DNA of 64,000 nucleotides from assembly GCA_963849605.1 (NCBI GenBank), contig CAWKHX010000009.1:35850-99849 (forward strand), given 5' to 3'. Shown in pieces: positions 16,909-25,005 of the stretch. The first letter of the stretch is position 1; each line of letters starts with the position of its first letter. The notes beneath the pieces are model-generated. The model had not been told where the DNA came from, did not search any database, and saw only the letters and a program-made list of their open reading frames with translations. The stretch comes from DASPHG01 sp963849605. GTDB taxonomy: Bacteria; Actinomycetota; Thermoleophilia; Solirubrobacterales; Thermoleophilaceae. Made by a program: the position numbers and the translations under genes.

Positions 16909-17388
16909 ATGGACCTTCACCAGGGCGAGAGGATCATCTTCGAGGGGCACCCCTCCTGGCGGGCGACGCTCGCCTTCTACATCAAGGCACTGCTCATAGC
17001 TGCCGCGGTTGTCGTGGTCTTGGGGCTCGTGACCGACATCAGCTTCGTGCTGTGGGCCCTGGCCGGCACGGCGCTCGTGGTCTTCGTCGGCTTCGTCAAG
17101 CGCATGACGACCGTCTACACGATCACCAACCAGCGGCTCCGAATCAAGCGTGGCTTCATCGCACGCAAGGTGCAGCAGACTCGCATCGACCGCGTCCAGA
17201 ACGTGAACACCGAGCAATCGGTGATCGAGCGGATCCTCCAGGTCGGGACCGTCGACTTCGACACGGCCGGGACGGACGATTCGGAGTTCAAGTTCGCCGG
17301 CGTCAGCCAGCCCGAGCAGGTCGTCGCGGCGGTCGAGAAGGCGCAGGCCGACCAACCCGCCAGGGAGCTCGCGGACACCGGTCCGTGA
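16909..17388 (+). CDS. Membrane-anchored bacterial PH domain protein
   Basis: The 159-residue protein has two adjacent hydrophobic segments (about residues 24-62) and then a bacterial PH-like domain (bPH_2/DUF304) from about 66 to 145 with Thr-Val-Tyr-Thr-Ile-Thr-Asn-Gln-Arg-Leu-Arg-Ile-Lys, the usual core strand. Such proteins sit in the cytoplasmic membrane with the PH fold inside; their roles are mostly unknown. It follows the PI-PLC-like gene by 49 nt on the same strand and may be co-transcribed. Confidence 0.86.
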   Translation: MDLHQGERIIFEGHPSWRATLAFYIKALLIAAAVVVVLGLVTDISFVLWALAGTALVVFVGFVKRMTTVYTITNQRLRIKRGFIARKVQQTRIDRVQNVNTEQSVIERILQVGTVDFDTAGTDDSEFKFAGVSQPEQVVAAVEKAQADQPARELADTGP

Positions 17389-17392
17389 CCGC

Positions 17393-17908
17393 TCAGTGGA
17401 CGACGGCCTTGAGCCCGATCAGGGCCGCGCCGATCAGCGCGACCCCGGTCGCCTTCACAACCGATGCGGCGAACCCGGCGCCTGACAGGCGCGCGCCGGC
17501 GAAGCCGTAGAGGCCGATCAGCCCGAGCCCGGCCCACTTCGCAACGGTGAACGCAGCGTCGTCGGCGAGCACGTCAGCGGCGGCGAGCACGAAGAACACG
17601 GACGGAAACGCGATTCCGAACGAGACCGCCGCGATGTCCGCGCGAAGGTGCCGCATCTCCTCGGGGCTGACCTTTTGCCGCCTGGTGGTCTCAAAGCCGA
17701 CGAACTCGCTGTAGAACTCGGCGAGCGCGACGGCGACGGTGGTGCCGAGCAACGTGGCGATCACCGCAGTCGGCGCCGGCGGGTGGGCCTCGAGTGCCAC
17801 GACCAGCGCGAGCCCGATGATCGCGCCGTAGATGACACGCGCGACCTGGCGCGAGCCGAGGTGGGCCCTGAGGAAGCTGCGCACGATCCGTGCATTCTGG
17901 TGCAGCAC
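17393..17908 (-). CDS. Integral membrane protein of unknown function
   Basis: The 171-residue protein has about five hydrophobic segments and a charged middle loop (Glu-Thr-Thr-Arg-Arg-Gln-Lys-Val). I do not recognise a named family; the segment Ala-Glu-Phe-Tyr-Ser-Glu-Phe-Val-Gly with two acidic residues in a membrane helix could be a metal or proton site, which is speculation. GTG 17908 is chosen over an in-frame GTG at 17950; neither has a clear ribosome site and a third at 17884 is possible. It is convergent with the PH-domain gene (4 nt gap) and divergent from the LPG-synthase-like gene. Confidence 0.68.
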   Translation of the reverse strand: MLHQNARIVRSFLRAHLGSRQVARVIYGAIIGLALVVALEAHPPAPTAVIATLLGTTVAVALAEFYSEFVGFETTRRQKVSPEEMRHLRADIAAVSFGIAFPSVFFVLAAADVLADDAAFTVAKWAGLGLIGLYGFAGARLSGAGFAASVVKATGVALIGAALIGLKAVVH

Positions 17909-17976
17909 GCGGGCACCACCGCGGCCCGGATGCGGACACCCTTGCAGCACGCGACGCTGGCCACGAGGCTGGGGCC

Positions 17977-19083
17977 GTGCGGAGCTCCGCGCGCACGCAC
18001 CTCGGCGATCGGCTGGAGGGCACGCTCGAGCAAAGGGCGGACGTCGAGGGCGAGATCACGCGCGGCGAGGCGGCGCAGCCCGTCCGCCGCAGCCTCGTCC
18101 GAACGGTCGTCTGGCTCTGCATCACCGCCGTCTCGCTCTACCTGGTGGCGCCCGCACTGCTGGACACGCTCTCCTCCTGGCGCAGCCTCACGGAGCTCGC
18201 GCCCGGCTGGATCCCGGCGATGCTCGTCCTCCAGGCCGGGGCCGTCGTCAGCCTTTGGTGGCTGCAGCGCATCGCCCTTCACCGTCCCGGCTGGTACGCG
18301 GTGGCGACATCGCAGCTCGCGGGCAACGCGATGGCGAAGGTGGCGCCGGGCGGCGGCGCGGTCGGCGCCGCCGTCCAGTACCGCATGCTCGCCGACGCGG
18401 GCCTGCCGCCGGCGCGCGCGATCGCAGGGCTGACCGCCGCGAACCTGCTCACGCTGGCCGTCGTCCTAGCGCTGCCTGTCTTCGCGATCCCGGCCTTCAT
18501 CCGGGGCGCCGTCGACCGCAGCCTGGCCGAGGTGGCCTTGGGCGGCTTCGGCCTCTTCGTGCTGCTGTTCGCCGCGGGGGCGTCGATGTTCGCGTTCGAC
18601 GGCCCTCTGCTCTGGGTCGGCCGCACGGTCCAGAGGGCGCGCAACCGGCTGCGCCCGAACGCAACACCTGTGCGCGAGCTGCCCGCCCGATTGCTGCGTG
18701 AGCGTGAACGCATACTCGCCGCCGTCGCGCCCCGGTGGAAGTCCGCGCTCGCCGCGAGCGTCGGCCGGTGGGCGTTCGACTACGCATCCCTGCTGGCGGC
18801 GCTTGCGGCCGTCGGGTCGACGCCGCGACCCGGAGTGGTCCTGCTCGCCTTCTGCGCAGCGCAGCTCCTCGCGCAGCTGCCCATCACCCCGGGCGGGCTC
18901 GGCTTCGTCGAGGTCGGGCTCACCGCCACGCTCACGCTCGCCGGCGTCGAGGCTGGCGACGCGATCGTCGTCACCCTGGCCTACCGGCTGCTGACCTACT
19001 GGCTTCCGCTCCCACTGGGAGCGGTCGCGGCCATCCTGCACCGCCGCCGCTTCCATTCGACCGCCCCAGGCGCGAGCCTGTAG
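17977..19083 (+). CDS. Lysylphosphatidylglycerol synthase/UPF0104-like transmembrane protein
   Basis: This 368-residue membrane protein has about eight hydrophobic segments. The motifs Gly-Gly-Gly-Ala-Val-Gly-Ala-Ala-Val-Gln-Tyr-Arg-Met-Leu and Leu-Pro-Ile-Thr-Pro-Gly-Gly-Leu-Gly-Phe-Val-Glu are characteristic of the LPG_synthase_TM family (the flippase-type half of MprF, without the aminoacyl transferase half). Members move lipids across the membrane or assist glycolipid traffic. GTG 17977 follows a GAGGCTGGGG stretch; the frame is open to 17890 but the extra residues look like non-coding. Two nt separate it from the ZIP-like gene. Confidence 0.82.
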   Translation: MRSSARTHLGDRLEGTLEQRADVEGEITRGEAAQPVRRSLVRTVVWLCITAVSLYLVAPALLDTLSSWRSLTELAPGWIPAMLVLQAGAVVSLWWLQRIALHRPGWYAVATSQLAGNAMAKVAPGGGAVGAAVQYRMLADAGLPPARAIAGLTAANLLTLAVVLALPVFAIPAFIRGAVDRSLAEVALGGFGLFVLLFAAGASMFAFDGPLLWVGRTVQRARNRLRPNATPVRELPARLLRERERILAAVAPRWKSALAASVGRWAFDYASLLAALAAVGSTPRPGVVLLAFCAAQLLAQLPITPGGLGFVEVGLTATLTLAGVEAGDAIVVTLAYRLLTYWLPLPLGAVAAILHRRRFHSTAPGASL

Positions 19084-19085
19084 TC

Positions 19086-19778
19086 GTGGAAGAGGCGCTC
19101 GGCTGGTCGGCTCTCGCGGCGTCGTCGCTCGTGATCGGCGGCCTGCTCGGGCTCGCGCGCCACTGGCCCGACCGCGGCGTCGGGCTCGTGCTCGCGTTTG
19201 GCGCCGGCGCGCTGATCAGCTCGGTCAGCTTCGACCTCGCGCAGGAGGGCGTGCACATCGGCGGCCCGGGCTACGTCGCGCTCGGGCTCGCGGGCGGAGC
19301 GATCACCTACTTCGTCGCCTCCCGCCAGCTTGACCGGAGCAGCAGCGGCGGCGGCACCGACCTCGCCCTCGGGTCGCTCCTGGACGGCATCCCAGAGCAG
19401 ATGGTGCTCGGCATCGGGATCGCCGCCGGTGACGGCGTGGGCGTCGGCCTGCTGGTCGCGATCTTCGTGTCGAACCTGCCCGAGTCGATCGGAGCGTCGG
19501 ACGACCTCCGCGCCGCCGGCCATTCGCCGGGCGCGATTCGCCGCACCTGGATCGGGATCGCGGCGGTCTGCACGCTCGCGGGCGTCGCGGGCTATGCGCT
19601 CGCGGACGCGGTCTCGGGCGACGCCCAGGCGGTGATCAACGGTTTCGCCGCCGGTGCGCTCTTGGTGATGCTGGTGGACTCGATGATCCCCGAAGCGAGA
19701 GGCAAGGCTGGTCGCACCGCCGGGCTCGCTTCCGTCCTCGGCTTCGCCGTCGCTGCGGGACTCTCCGGCCTGTCCTGA
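19086..19778 (+). CDS. ZIP-family-like metal transporter
   Basis: The 230-residue protein has about seven hydrophobic segments. The fourth region contains Gly-Ser-Leu-Leu-Asp-Gly-Ile-Pro-Glu-Gln, close to the His/Asn-x3-Glu metal motif of ZIP transporters but with Asp in place of His, and Ser-Asn-Leu-Pro-Glu-Ser follows in the next segment as in ZIP proteins. ZIPs import Zn2+, Fe2+ or other divalent cations. The substitution makes the substrate uncertain. The GTG start lies 2 nt after the previous stop, so the genes are co-transcribed. Confidence 0.78.
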   Translation: MEEALGWSALAASSLVIGGLLGLARHWPDRGVGLVLAFGAGALISSVSFDLAQEGVHIGGPGYVALGLAGGAITYFVASRQLDRSSSGGGTDLALGSLLDGIPEQMVLGIGIAAGDGVGVGLLVAIFVSNLPESIGASDDLRAAGHSPGAIRRTWIGIAAVCTLAGVAGYALADAVSGDAQAVINGFAAGALLVMLVDSMIPEARGKAGRTAGLASVLGFAVAAGLSGLS

Positions 19779-20372
19779 TCAGCGCAGGGCGTAGCCCTCG
19801 CCGAGCGCCTTCGCGACAAGGTGCGCCCGCGAACGCGCCCCGATCTTCTCCATCGCGTTCCGCACATGCGTGCGCACCGTGTCGTGCGCGATGCCGAGCT
19901 CGTCGGCGATCTCGGGGCCGCTCTGCCCGTGCGCGACGTGATGGACCACCTCGAGCTCGCGGTCGGACAGCTCGCCCTCGGCGTCCTGCGTCTCGACCGT
20001 GCGGCGGAAGCGGCCGCCCCATCGCGACGGGCCTATCAGCACGGCGAGGACGAGCTTGCGGCCGGTCACTATCTCCACTGTCGCGCCCCACTGGTGCACG
20101 ACGACGGTGCCGTCGGCGCGAATGAGCCCGACCTCGCCCGTGAAGTGCTCCTTGGCGAGCTGCACCGCCCACTGCTCCGGCGTGAACTGCGGCCCGCCGT
20201 CCACGAGAGTCCAGACGGGCCGGCCCACCAGGTCGGCGCTCCTGTAGCCGAGCAAGCGCAGCAACGCACCGTTCACCTCGACGATGCGACGGCTCGCGTC
20301 GGCGAGGAGCATCGGGTTGCGCGACTGCGTGAAGGCCGCCTTGAAGAGGCCGGCCCAGCCCGCCTCTGTCAT
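19779..20372 (-). CDS. PAS domain / LuxR-type DNA-binding response regulator
   Basis: The 197-residue protein has an N-terminal PAS fold (about residues 8-120; Asn-Pro-Met-Leu-Leu-Ala-Asp at its start and Gly-Arg-Pro-Val-Trp in the middle). A C-terminal LuxR HTH (about 133-195) carries Leu-Ser-Asp-Arg-Glu-Leu-Glu-Val-Val and His-Asp-Thr-Val-Arg-Thr-His-Val-Arg-Asn-Ala. It lacks a receiver domain, so the PAS region is presumably the sensor (ligand, redox or light unknown). ATG 20372 is clear. It diverges from the EAL gene across 77 nt and could regulate it. Confidence 0.9.
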   Translation of the reverse strand: MTEAGWAGLFKAAFTQSRNPMLLADASRRIVEVNGALLRLLGYRSADLVGRPVWTLVDGGPQFTPEQWAVQLAKEHFTGEVGLIRADGTVVVHQWGATVEIVTGRKLVLAVLIGPSRWGGRFRRTVETQDAEGELSDRELEVVHHVAHGQSGPEIADELGIAHDTVRTHVRNAMEKIGARSRAHLVAKALGEGYALR

Positions 20373-20449
20373 GCATCGATTGTCGCCTATCGGTCCAATC
20401 GCGCATCTGCGGTATTGAAGGACCGGCCGAGAGGCCCGAAGCTGTCCCA

Positions 20450-21211
20450 GTGGCTCTCGCCCCCGTACCGGACCTGCCGGACGACCCTCCGATGAGCGCC
20501 GGCGACGCGGTCGAGCTCATCCGGGGCGCGCTCGCGTTCGATCGGCTGCGCGTCGACGCGCAGCCGATCGTCGCGCTCTCGGACGGCAACGTCGCCGCCG
20601 AGGAGCTGCTGGTGCGCGTGGCCGACGGCGACGAGGCGGTCCCGCCGCTTGCGTTCATTCCGACTGCCGAGCACTACGGGCTGATGCCGATGATCGACCG
20701 CTTCGTGATCGAGCGCGCGTCCGAGCGCGCGGCGTCGGGCCGGGCGGTGTACGTCAACCTCTCGGCGACCACGATCGCACAGCAGGGGCTCTTCGACGAC
20801 ATCATCGGCGCGCTTCATCGCCACGGAGCGACGCCGGAGCGGATCACGTTCGAGATCACCGAGACGGCCGCCGCCGCCGACCTGACGGAGGCGAGCCACC
20901 TTGCGACGAGGCTTGCGGCGCGCGGCTTCCGGATCGCGCTGGACGACTTCGGGAGCGGCTGGGGCGCCTTTCGCTACCTGAAGGCGCTGCCGGTCAGCAT
21001 CATCAAGATCGACCGCGAGTTCGTCCGCGACATATCGACGAACGCGCGCGCACTCGCGCTGGTCCGCGGGATCGTGGGGCTCGCTCGCCTCCTCGGCCAC
21101 GAGACGATCGCGGAGGGCGTCGAGGACGAGCCCACCTTCATCCTGCTCCAGTCGCTCGGGGTCGACTACGCGCAGGGCTTCCACGTCGGCCGCCCGCAGC
21201 CGACGGACTAG
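20450..21211 (+). CDS. EAL domain c-di-GMP phosphodiesterase
   Basis: The 253-residue protein is essentially a single EAL domain with no sensor or GGDEF part. Key residues are present: Glu52 in a Glu-Leu-Leu variant of the EAL motif, Asn103 (Val-Asn-Leu-Ser), Glu135, Asp165-Asp166-Phe-Gly-Ser-Gly, Lys186 and Glu222 (Ala-Glu-Gly-Val-Glu). The metal and catalytic set is therefore complete, predicting c-di-GMP hydrolysis to pGpG. The start may be GTG 20450 or ATG 20492. An HD-GYP protein at 37.8 kb indicates a second c-di-GMP-degrading enzyme type in this organism. Confidence 0.9.
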   Translation: MALAPVPDLPDDPPMSAGDAVELIRGALAFDRLRVDAQPIVALSDGNVAAEELLVRVADGDEAVPPLAFIPTAEHYGLMPMIDRFVIERASERAASGRAVYVNLSATTIAQQGLFDDIIGALHRHGATPERITFEITETAAAADLTEASHLATRLAARGFRIALDDFGSGWGAFRYLKALPVSIIKIDREFVRDISTNARALALVRGIVGLARLLGHETIAEGVEDEPTFILLQSLGVDYAQGFHVGRPQPTD

Positions 21212-21281
21212 CGGCGCCGGAGGCGGCGAAAGCGCTTCTTCGGCTGCGCCCGGCTCGCGCGGTACTCGGCGATCGGTATGT

Positions 21282-21972
21282 CTAGACGTCGACCCTGAGG
21301 ACGGGCATCTCGGTGGGCTGGTCCGCCCCACCGCGCCGCTCGCGCGTGACCATCACCGCGGTCGCGTCGTCCAGCGACTCCGGCACGGCCGCCGCGCCGT
21401 TGCCGCTCTTGTCGACGTCGAAGATCGACGACGGCTCGACCTCGCCGTCGCGCTCGACCCACACCTGGTAGACGCGGCCTGGGCCCGCCTCCGGCATGCC
21501 TCGCACAGAAAGCACCGCCCCGTCACCGTCGTCGGGCACCGAGAGGCTCGCGCTCGCGCCGGCGAGCCGCTGCTCGTCCACGTTCGCCGACAGGGTCTGC
21601 GCCCCGCCGTCGTCCTGTCCGAGCTCGGACACGCCGTAGCCCACCCCGGCGGCGATCACGCAGGCCGCGGCAGCCCAGGCCATGGCCGGCCGCAGGCGCG
21701 GTAGGCGAGGCAGCGCAAATTTGCGCCGCTCACGCGCGGGGGCGCGCCTCGGCGTTGACGACTTCCATCAGGCTCGCCTTGAGCGAGGGCGGCGCCTCGT
21801 GCGGGGTGACCGAGCGCGGAAGCGCCTCGACCGCCTCGTTCAGCCGCTGAAGCTCCTCCTGGCACTCCTCGCACGCCATCAGGTGCCGCTCGAACACCTG
21901 CGCCTCGAGCTCGGGCAGCGCGCCGAGGGCGTACGCGCCCACGTTCTCGGCGTACTCCGAGTGCGGGCTCAT
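21282..21972 (-). pseudogene. RskA-type anti-sigma factor, split by a single-base frameshift
   Basis: Residues 1-80 (21972 to 21730) are a zinc anti-sigma domain with His30-x3-Cys34-x2-Cys37. The frame then ends at a TGA. Another frame continues from the same place with a positively charged stretch, a membrane segment (from 21683: Met-Ala-Trp-Ala-Ala-Ala) and an RskA C-terminal domain ending at 21282. Removing one base from the G run at 21738-21742 joins both halves into one protein of normal RskA design (zinc domain, membrane helix, extracytoplasmic sensor domain). The first half starts 4 nt inside the sigma gene (ATGA). It could be a true mutation, a sequence error, or frameshift expression; the conserved downstream half favours an error or a very recent mutation. 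Confidence 0.8.
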
Positions 21973-22541
21973 GCCATCGCCTCCGCGAGCTCCCGCCGCA
22001 GCTTGTCGAGCCCGAGCCGCATCCGTCCCTTCACGGTACCGACGGGCTCATCCAGCATCTCCGCGATCTGGTTGTGCGTGAAGCCGCCGAAGTAGGCGAG
22101 CTCGATCACCTTCACCTGCGCCTCCGGCAGAGTCCCTATCGCCGCGCGCACGCGCTGCTGCTCGTCGCGTCGGAAGGCCTCGACGTCGGTCAGCTCGGCG
22201 GCGGCTTCGCGCTCCTCGATGCCCTCGGCGTCAGCACGCCGGGTCGCGTGCACCTGGTTCCGCCGCAGCGCGTCGATCGTCCGGTTGTGGACGATCCCGA
22301 GGATCCAGTTGCGCACGCTGCCGCGCTCGCGCTGGTAGCGCACGCGGCTCCGCCAGATCGAGAGAAACGCGTCCTGCGTCGCGTCCTCCGCGGCGCTGCG
22401 CGTGCCGACGATCCGATACGCGAGCGAGAACGCGACCCCGCCGTGCCTGTCGTAGATCGTCTCGAATGCCATTGCGTCCCCCCGCTGGACGGCCTGCATC
22501 AGCTCCTCGTCCGCCAGACGTGCGTACTTGGCTGTGGGCAT
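21969..22541 (-). CDS. ECF sigma factor (SigK/SigL-like group)
   Basis: The 190-residue protein has region 2 (about 20-90; Ser-Ala-Ala-Glu-Asp-Ala-Thr-Gln-Asp-Ala-Phe and Val-Arg-Asn-Trp-Ile-Leu-Gly-Ile) and region 4 (about 130-185; Phe-Thr-His-Asn-Gln-Ile-Ala-Glu-Met-Leu and Gly-Thr-Val-Lys-Gly-Arg-Met-Arg). This is the ECF type that pairs with RskA anti-sigma factors, as seen here with a 4-nt overlap. It lies 39 nt downstream of the diiron protein gene on the same strand and opposite the DUF4331/TPR genes, which are candidate targets. Confidence 0.92.
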   Translation of the reverse strand: MPTAKYARLADEELMQAVQRGDAMAFETIYDRHGGVAFSLAYRIVGTRSAAEDATQDAFLSIWRSRVRYQRERGSVRNWILGIVHNRTIDALRRNQVHATRRADAEGIEEREAAAELTDVEAFRRDEQQRVRAAIGTLPEAQVKVIELAYFGGFTHNQIAEMLDEPVGTVKGRMRLGLDKLRRELAEAMA

Positions 22542-22580
22542 AGAACTCGGCCTCTTCTTCGCGGCAGGCGCCCGCCTGGA

Positions 22581-23486
22581 TCACACCGCGACGAGCGCGC
22601 GCTCCTCCAGGCGCGCGGGCTGCCTGGGCGCGCGGGCGAGCGCGTCGTCGAGCACGCCCTCGAGCAGGTGCAGTCCCTCGAGGCCCGGGATGTCGGCGAT
22701 CGTGTCGTCGAGCTCGCGGATCGCCTCGCGGCCCTCGGGCCCGTCGCCGAACAGGTAGAGCCCGAGCGCGTCGACCTCCTCCTGGCTCTTGACCCCCGCT
22801 CCAACAGGGGTCCAGAGGTTCTGGAACACCCAGCGGACCAAACGGCGCGAGCGGCGTGACGCGACGGCGAGCCGCGCCGTGGCCTGCGCCCGGTAGAACG
22901 CGAAGTGGCGCCGCTCGTCCTGGATGACCCGGCGCAGCATCTGGTGCAGCACGGGATGGCTCGAGCGCCTGATCAGCTGGTGATAGCCGGTCAGCGTCGT
23001 CAGCTCGTTGATCGCTCCCCACGCCATGTGGATCGCGACGAAGTCCTTCGTCAGCGCGGACCCGAGCATCGTCGGCAGGAGCGAGAGCTGGTGGCCGACG
23101 CCGAGCTCAGTCCGCAGCCGGGTCACCCGGTTCGGACGCGTCGGCATCGGCGTCGAGCCATCGGGCAGCTTCGGCTCGGCCGGCACCTCTATTCCATACG
23201 CGCGGAGGAAATCTGAAAAAGCCTCGCCGTGCCACAGCTCCTCGTAGACCCAGCACGAGAGGAACGCGGTGATGTACGGATCGTGCGCGGCGCGCGTCGC
23301 GAGCAGGTCGCGCAGGTAGATCACCGTGTGCGTCTCGATGTCCATCATGTAGTGCATGCACATCACGTCACCGTCCGACAGACGGTGATTCGGGATGTCG
23401 TCCCACGGCAACTCGCTCAGGTCGAGCCTCTTCGAGTTCCGCAGGTACCTGTCGATGTCGAAGTCGATCTTGTGCCTCTCGCCCAT
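22581..23486 (-). CDS. Ferritin-like diiron protein (acyl-ACP desaturase-related)
   Basis: A 301-residue protein with a four-helix diiron plan: Glu51 (Ile-Glu-Thr-His), Glu83-Leu-Trp-His86, Glu161 (Asn-Glu-Leu) and Glu191-Arg-Arg-His194. Two Glu-x2-His pairs plus two single carboxylates are the ligand set of acyl-ACP desaturases and related diiron oxygenases. It may desaturate or hydroxylate an acyl chain, or act as a small diiron oxidase; the substrate is unknown. ATG 23486 is chosen; an in-frame TTG at 23522 would add 12 residues. It is upstream of and probably co-transcribed with the ECF sigma gene. Confidence 0.78.
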   Translation of the reverse strand: MGERHKIDFDIDRYLRNSKRLDLSELPWDDIPNHRLSDGDVMCMHYMMDIETHTVIYLRDLLATRAAHDPYITAFLSCWVYEELWHGEAFSDFLRAYGIEVPAEPKLPDGSTPMPTRPNRVTRLRTELGVGHQLSLLPTMLGSALTKDFVAIHMAWGAINELTTLTGYHQLIRRSSHPVLHQMLRRVIQDERRHFAFYRAQATARLAVASRRSRRLVRWVFQNLWTPVGAGVKSQEEVDALGLYLFGDGPEGREAIRELDDTIADIPGLEGLHLLEGVLDDALARAPRQPARLEERALVAV

Positions 23487-23586
23487 ATGTGCATCTTCGG
23501 TGCTCGCGGGTTCCTGGATCAAGTGATCCGGGGCACGGCCGGCCGCGAATAACCGGCACTCGCAACCCCCACCGAAGGAGCCTCAG

Positions 23587-25005
23587 ATGAGGAAGCTGTC
23601 AATCGGCGCGGCCCTGGTGGCTGCCGCGATCGCGGTGCCGTTGAGCATCGGATCGAGCCACCGCGAAGCGCCGAACATCGCACTGGACCCGACGGCGGAC
23701 AACACCGACACCTACGCCTTCACGGCAAAGGACGCTACCGGTGCGCTGACCGTCGTCGCCAACTGGATCCCGGGTGAGGTGCCGGCGAACGGCCCGAACT
23801 TCTTCCGTTTCGACGACCGCGCCCGGTACTACATCCACATCGACAACGACGGCGACGGCAGGCCGGACGTGTCGTACCGGTTCGTCTTCAACTCGAAGGT
23901 AAACCCGGACTCGTACCTCCAGGCGTTCCCGGGCGTCGGCTCGATCGACGACCCGAAGCTGTACCAGCGGCAGACGTACGACATCGTGCGTGAGACCCAC
24001 AAGGCGAACGGCAAGGAGAAGGAGAAGCGCATTGCGAACAACCTTCCCGTTGCGCCGTCGTATGCGGGGCCGAAGACGTTCCCCAACTACGGGAACGTTG
24101 CCGCCGGAGCAGTCCGGAACCTCCGGAGCGGCGGCAAGGTGTTCGCCGGCCAGCGTGACGACCCGTTCTTCGTGGATCTCGGCGCGATCTTCGACGCGGC
24201 GAACCTCCGCGCCGGCACGGGCAACCAGGGCGGGGGCAAGGATGACCTGTCCGGGTTCGCGATCCATGCGATCGTCCTCCAGGTTCCTGAGTCGAAGGTG
24301 ACCAAGAACCATCGGGCGGTCTCCGGTCCGGATGCCGGCAACGCCGTCGTGGGCGTGTGGTCGACGACCGAGCGCAAGAAGATCGAGGTGACGAGCGCTG
24401 ACTTCGACTCGAACAAGGGGTCGAAGGGCAAGTGGGTCCAGGTCTCGCGCCTGGGCAACCCGCTCGTCAACGAGGTCGTCATCCCCGCAGGCAAGAAGGA
24501 CAAGTTCAACCGGACCCGGCCGCACAACGACGCCGCGAACTACGGCCAGTACGTGGTCGAGCCGGAGCTGGCGAAGATCCTGAACGCCCTGTTCGACGTC
24601 GGCGCGCCGGAGACGGACCGCACCGACATCGTCCAGGCGCTCCTGCAGGGACTGCCGGGCCTGAACCAGCAGACGAACGACCCGCTGCCGGTCGACACCC
24701 TGAAGCTCAACCTCGGCGTTCCGCCCGCGGACACCGAGAACCGCTTCGGCGTGATCGGCGGCGACAACGCCGGGTTCCCGAACGGGCGCCGGCTCGGTGA
24801 CGACGTCGTCGACATCGAGCTCCAGGTGGTCGCCGGGATCCTGAAGGGCAACGCGGTGCCGCTCGGGGACGGGGTCGACCGGAACGACAAGCCGTTCCTG
24901 TCGGTGTTCCCGTACCTGCCCGGGCCCACCTCGGGGTTCGACTCGGATCCGTCCAACCGGACCGAGCCGCCACATGACCCGGTTCCCGCCGGAGGCGGCT
25001 CCTGA
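23587..25005 (+). CDS. Exported DUF4331 domain protein
   Basis: The 472-residue protein has an N-terminal signal peptide (residues 1-22) and then Ser-Ser-His-Arg-Glu-Ala-Pro, the invariant start of DUF4331 proteins, followed by Ala-Asp-Asn-Thr-Asp-Thr-Tyr-Ala-Phe. The Asp-Asn-Asp-Gly-Asp-Gly-Arg-Pro-Asp segment near residue 90 looks like a calcium loop. Function is unknown for the family; members are extracellular and often sit beside ECF sigma factors and TPR proteins. A strong GAAGGAG ribosome site precedes the ATG. Its stop overlaps the TPR start (TGATG). Confidence 0.88.
   Translation: MRKLSIGAALVAAAIAVPLSIGSSHREAPNIALDPTADNTDTYAFTAKDATGALTVVANWIPGEVPANGPNFFRFDDRARYYIHIDNDGDGRPDVSYRFVFNSKVNPDSYLQAFPGVGSIDDPKLYQRQTYDIVRETHKANGKEKEKRIANNLPVAPSYAGPKTFPNYGNVAAGAVRNLRSGGKVFAGQRDDPFFVDLGAIFDAANLRAGTGNQGGGKDDLSGFAIHAIVLQVPESKVTKNHRAVSGPDAGNAVVGVWSTTERKKIEVTSADFDSNKGSKGKWVQVSRLGNPLVNEVVIPAGKKDKFNRTRPHNDAANYGQYVVEPELAKILNALFDVGAPETDRTDIVQALLQGLPGLNQQTNDPLPVDTLKLNLGVPPADTENRFGVIGGDNAGFPNGRRLGDDVVDIELQVVAGILKGNAVPLGDGVDRNDKPFLSVFPYLPGPTSGFDSDPSNRTEPPHDPVPAGGGS

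Noticed and set aside
17890..17976. Extended N-terminus for the LPG-synthase-like protein
   Set aside because: The extra 29 residues overlap the divergent gene and look non-coding; GTG 17977 starts a normal protein.
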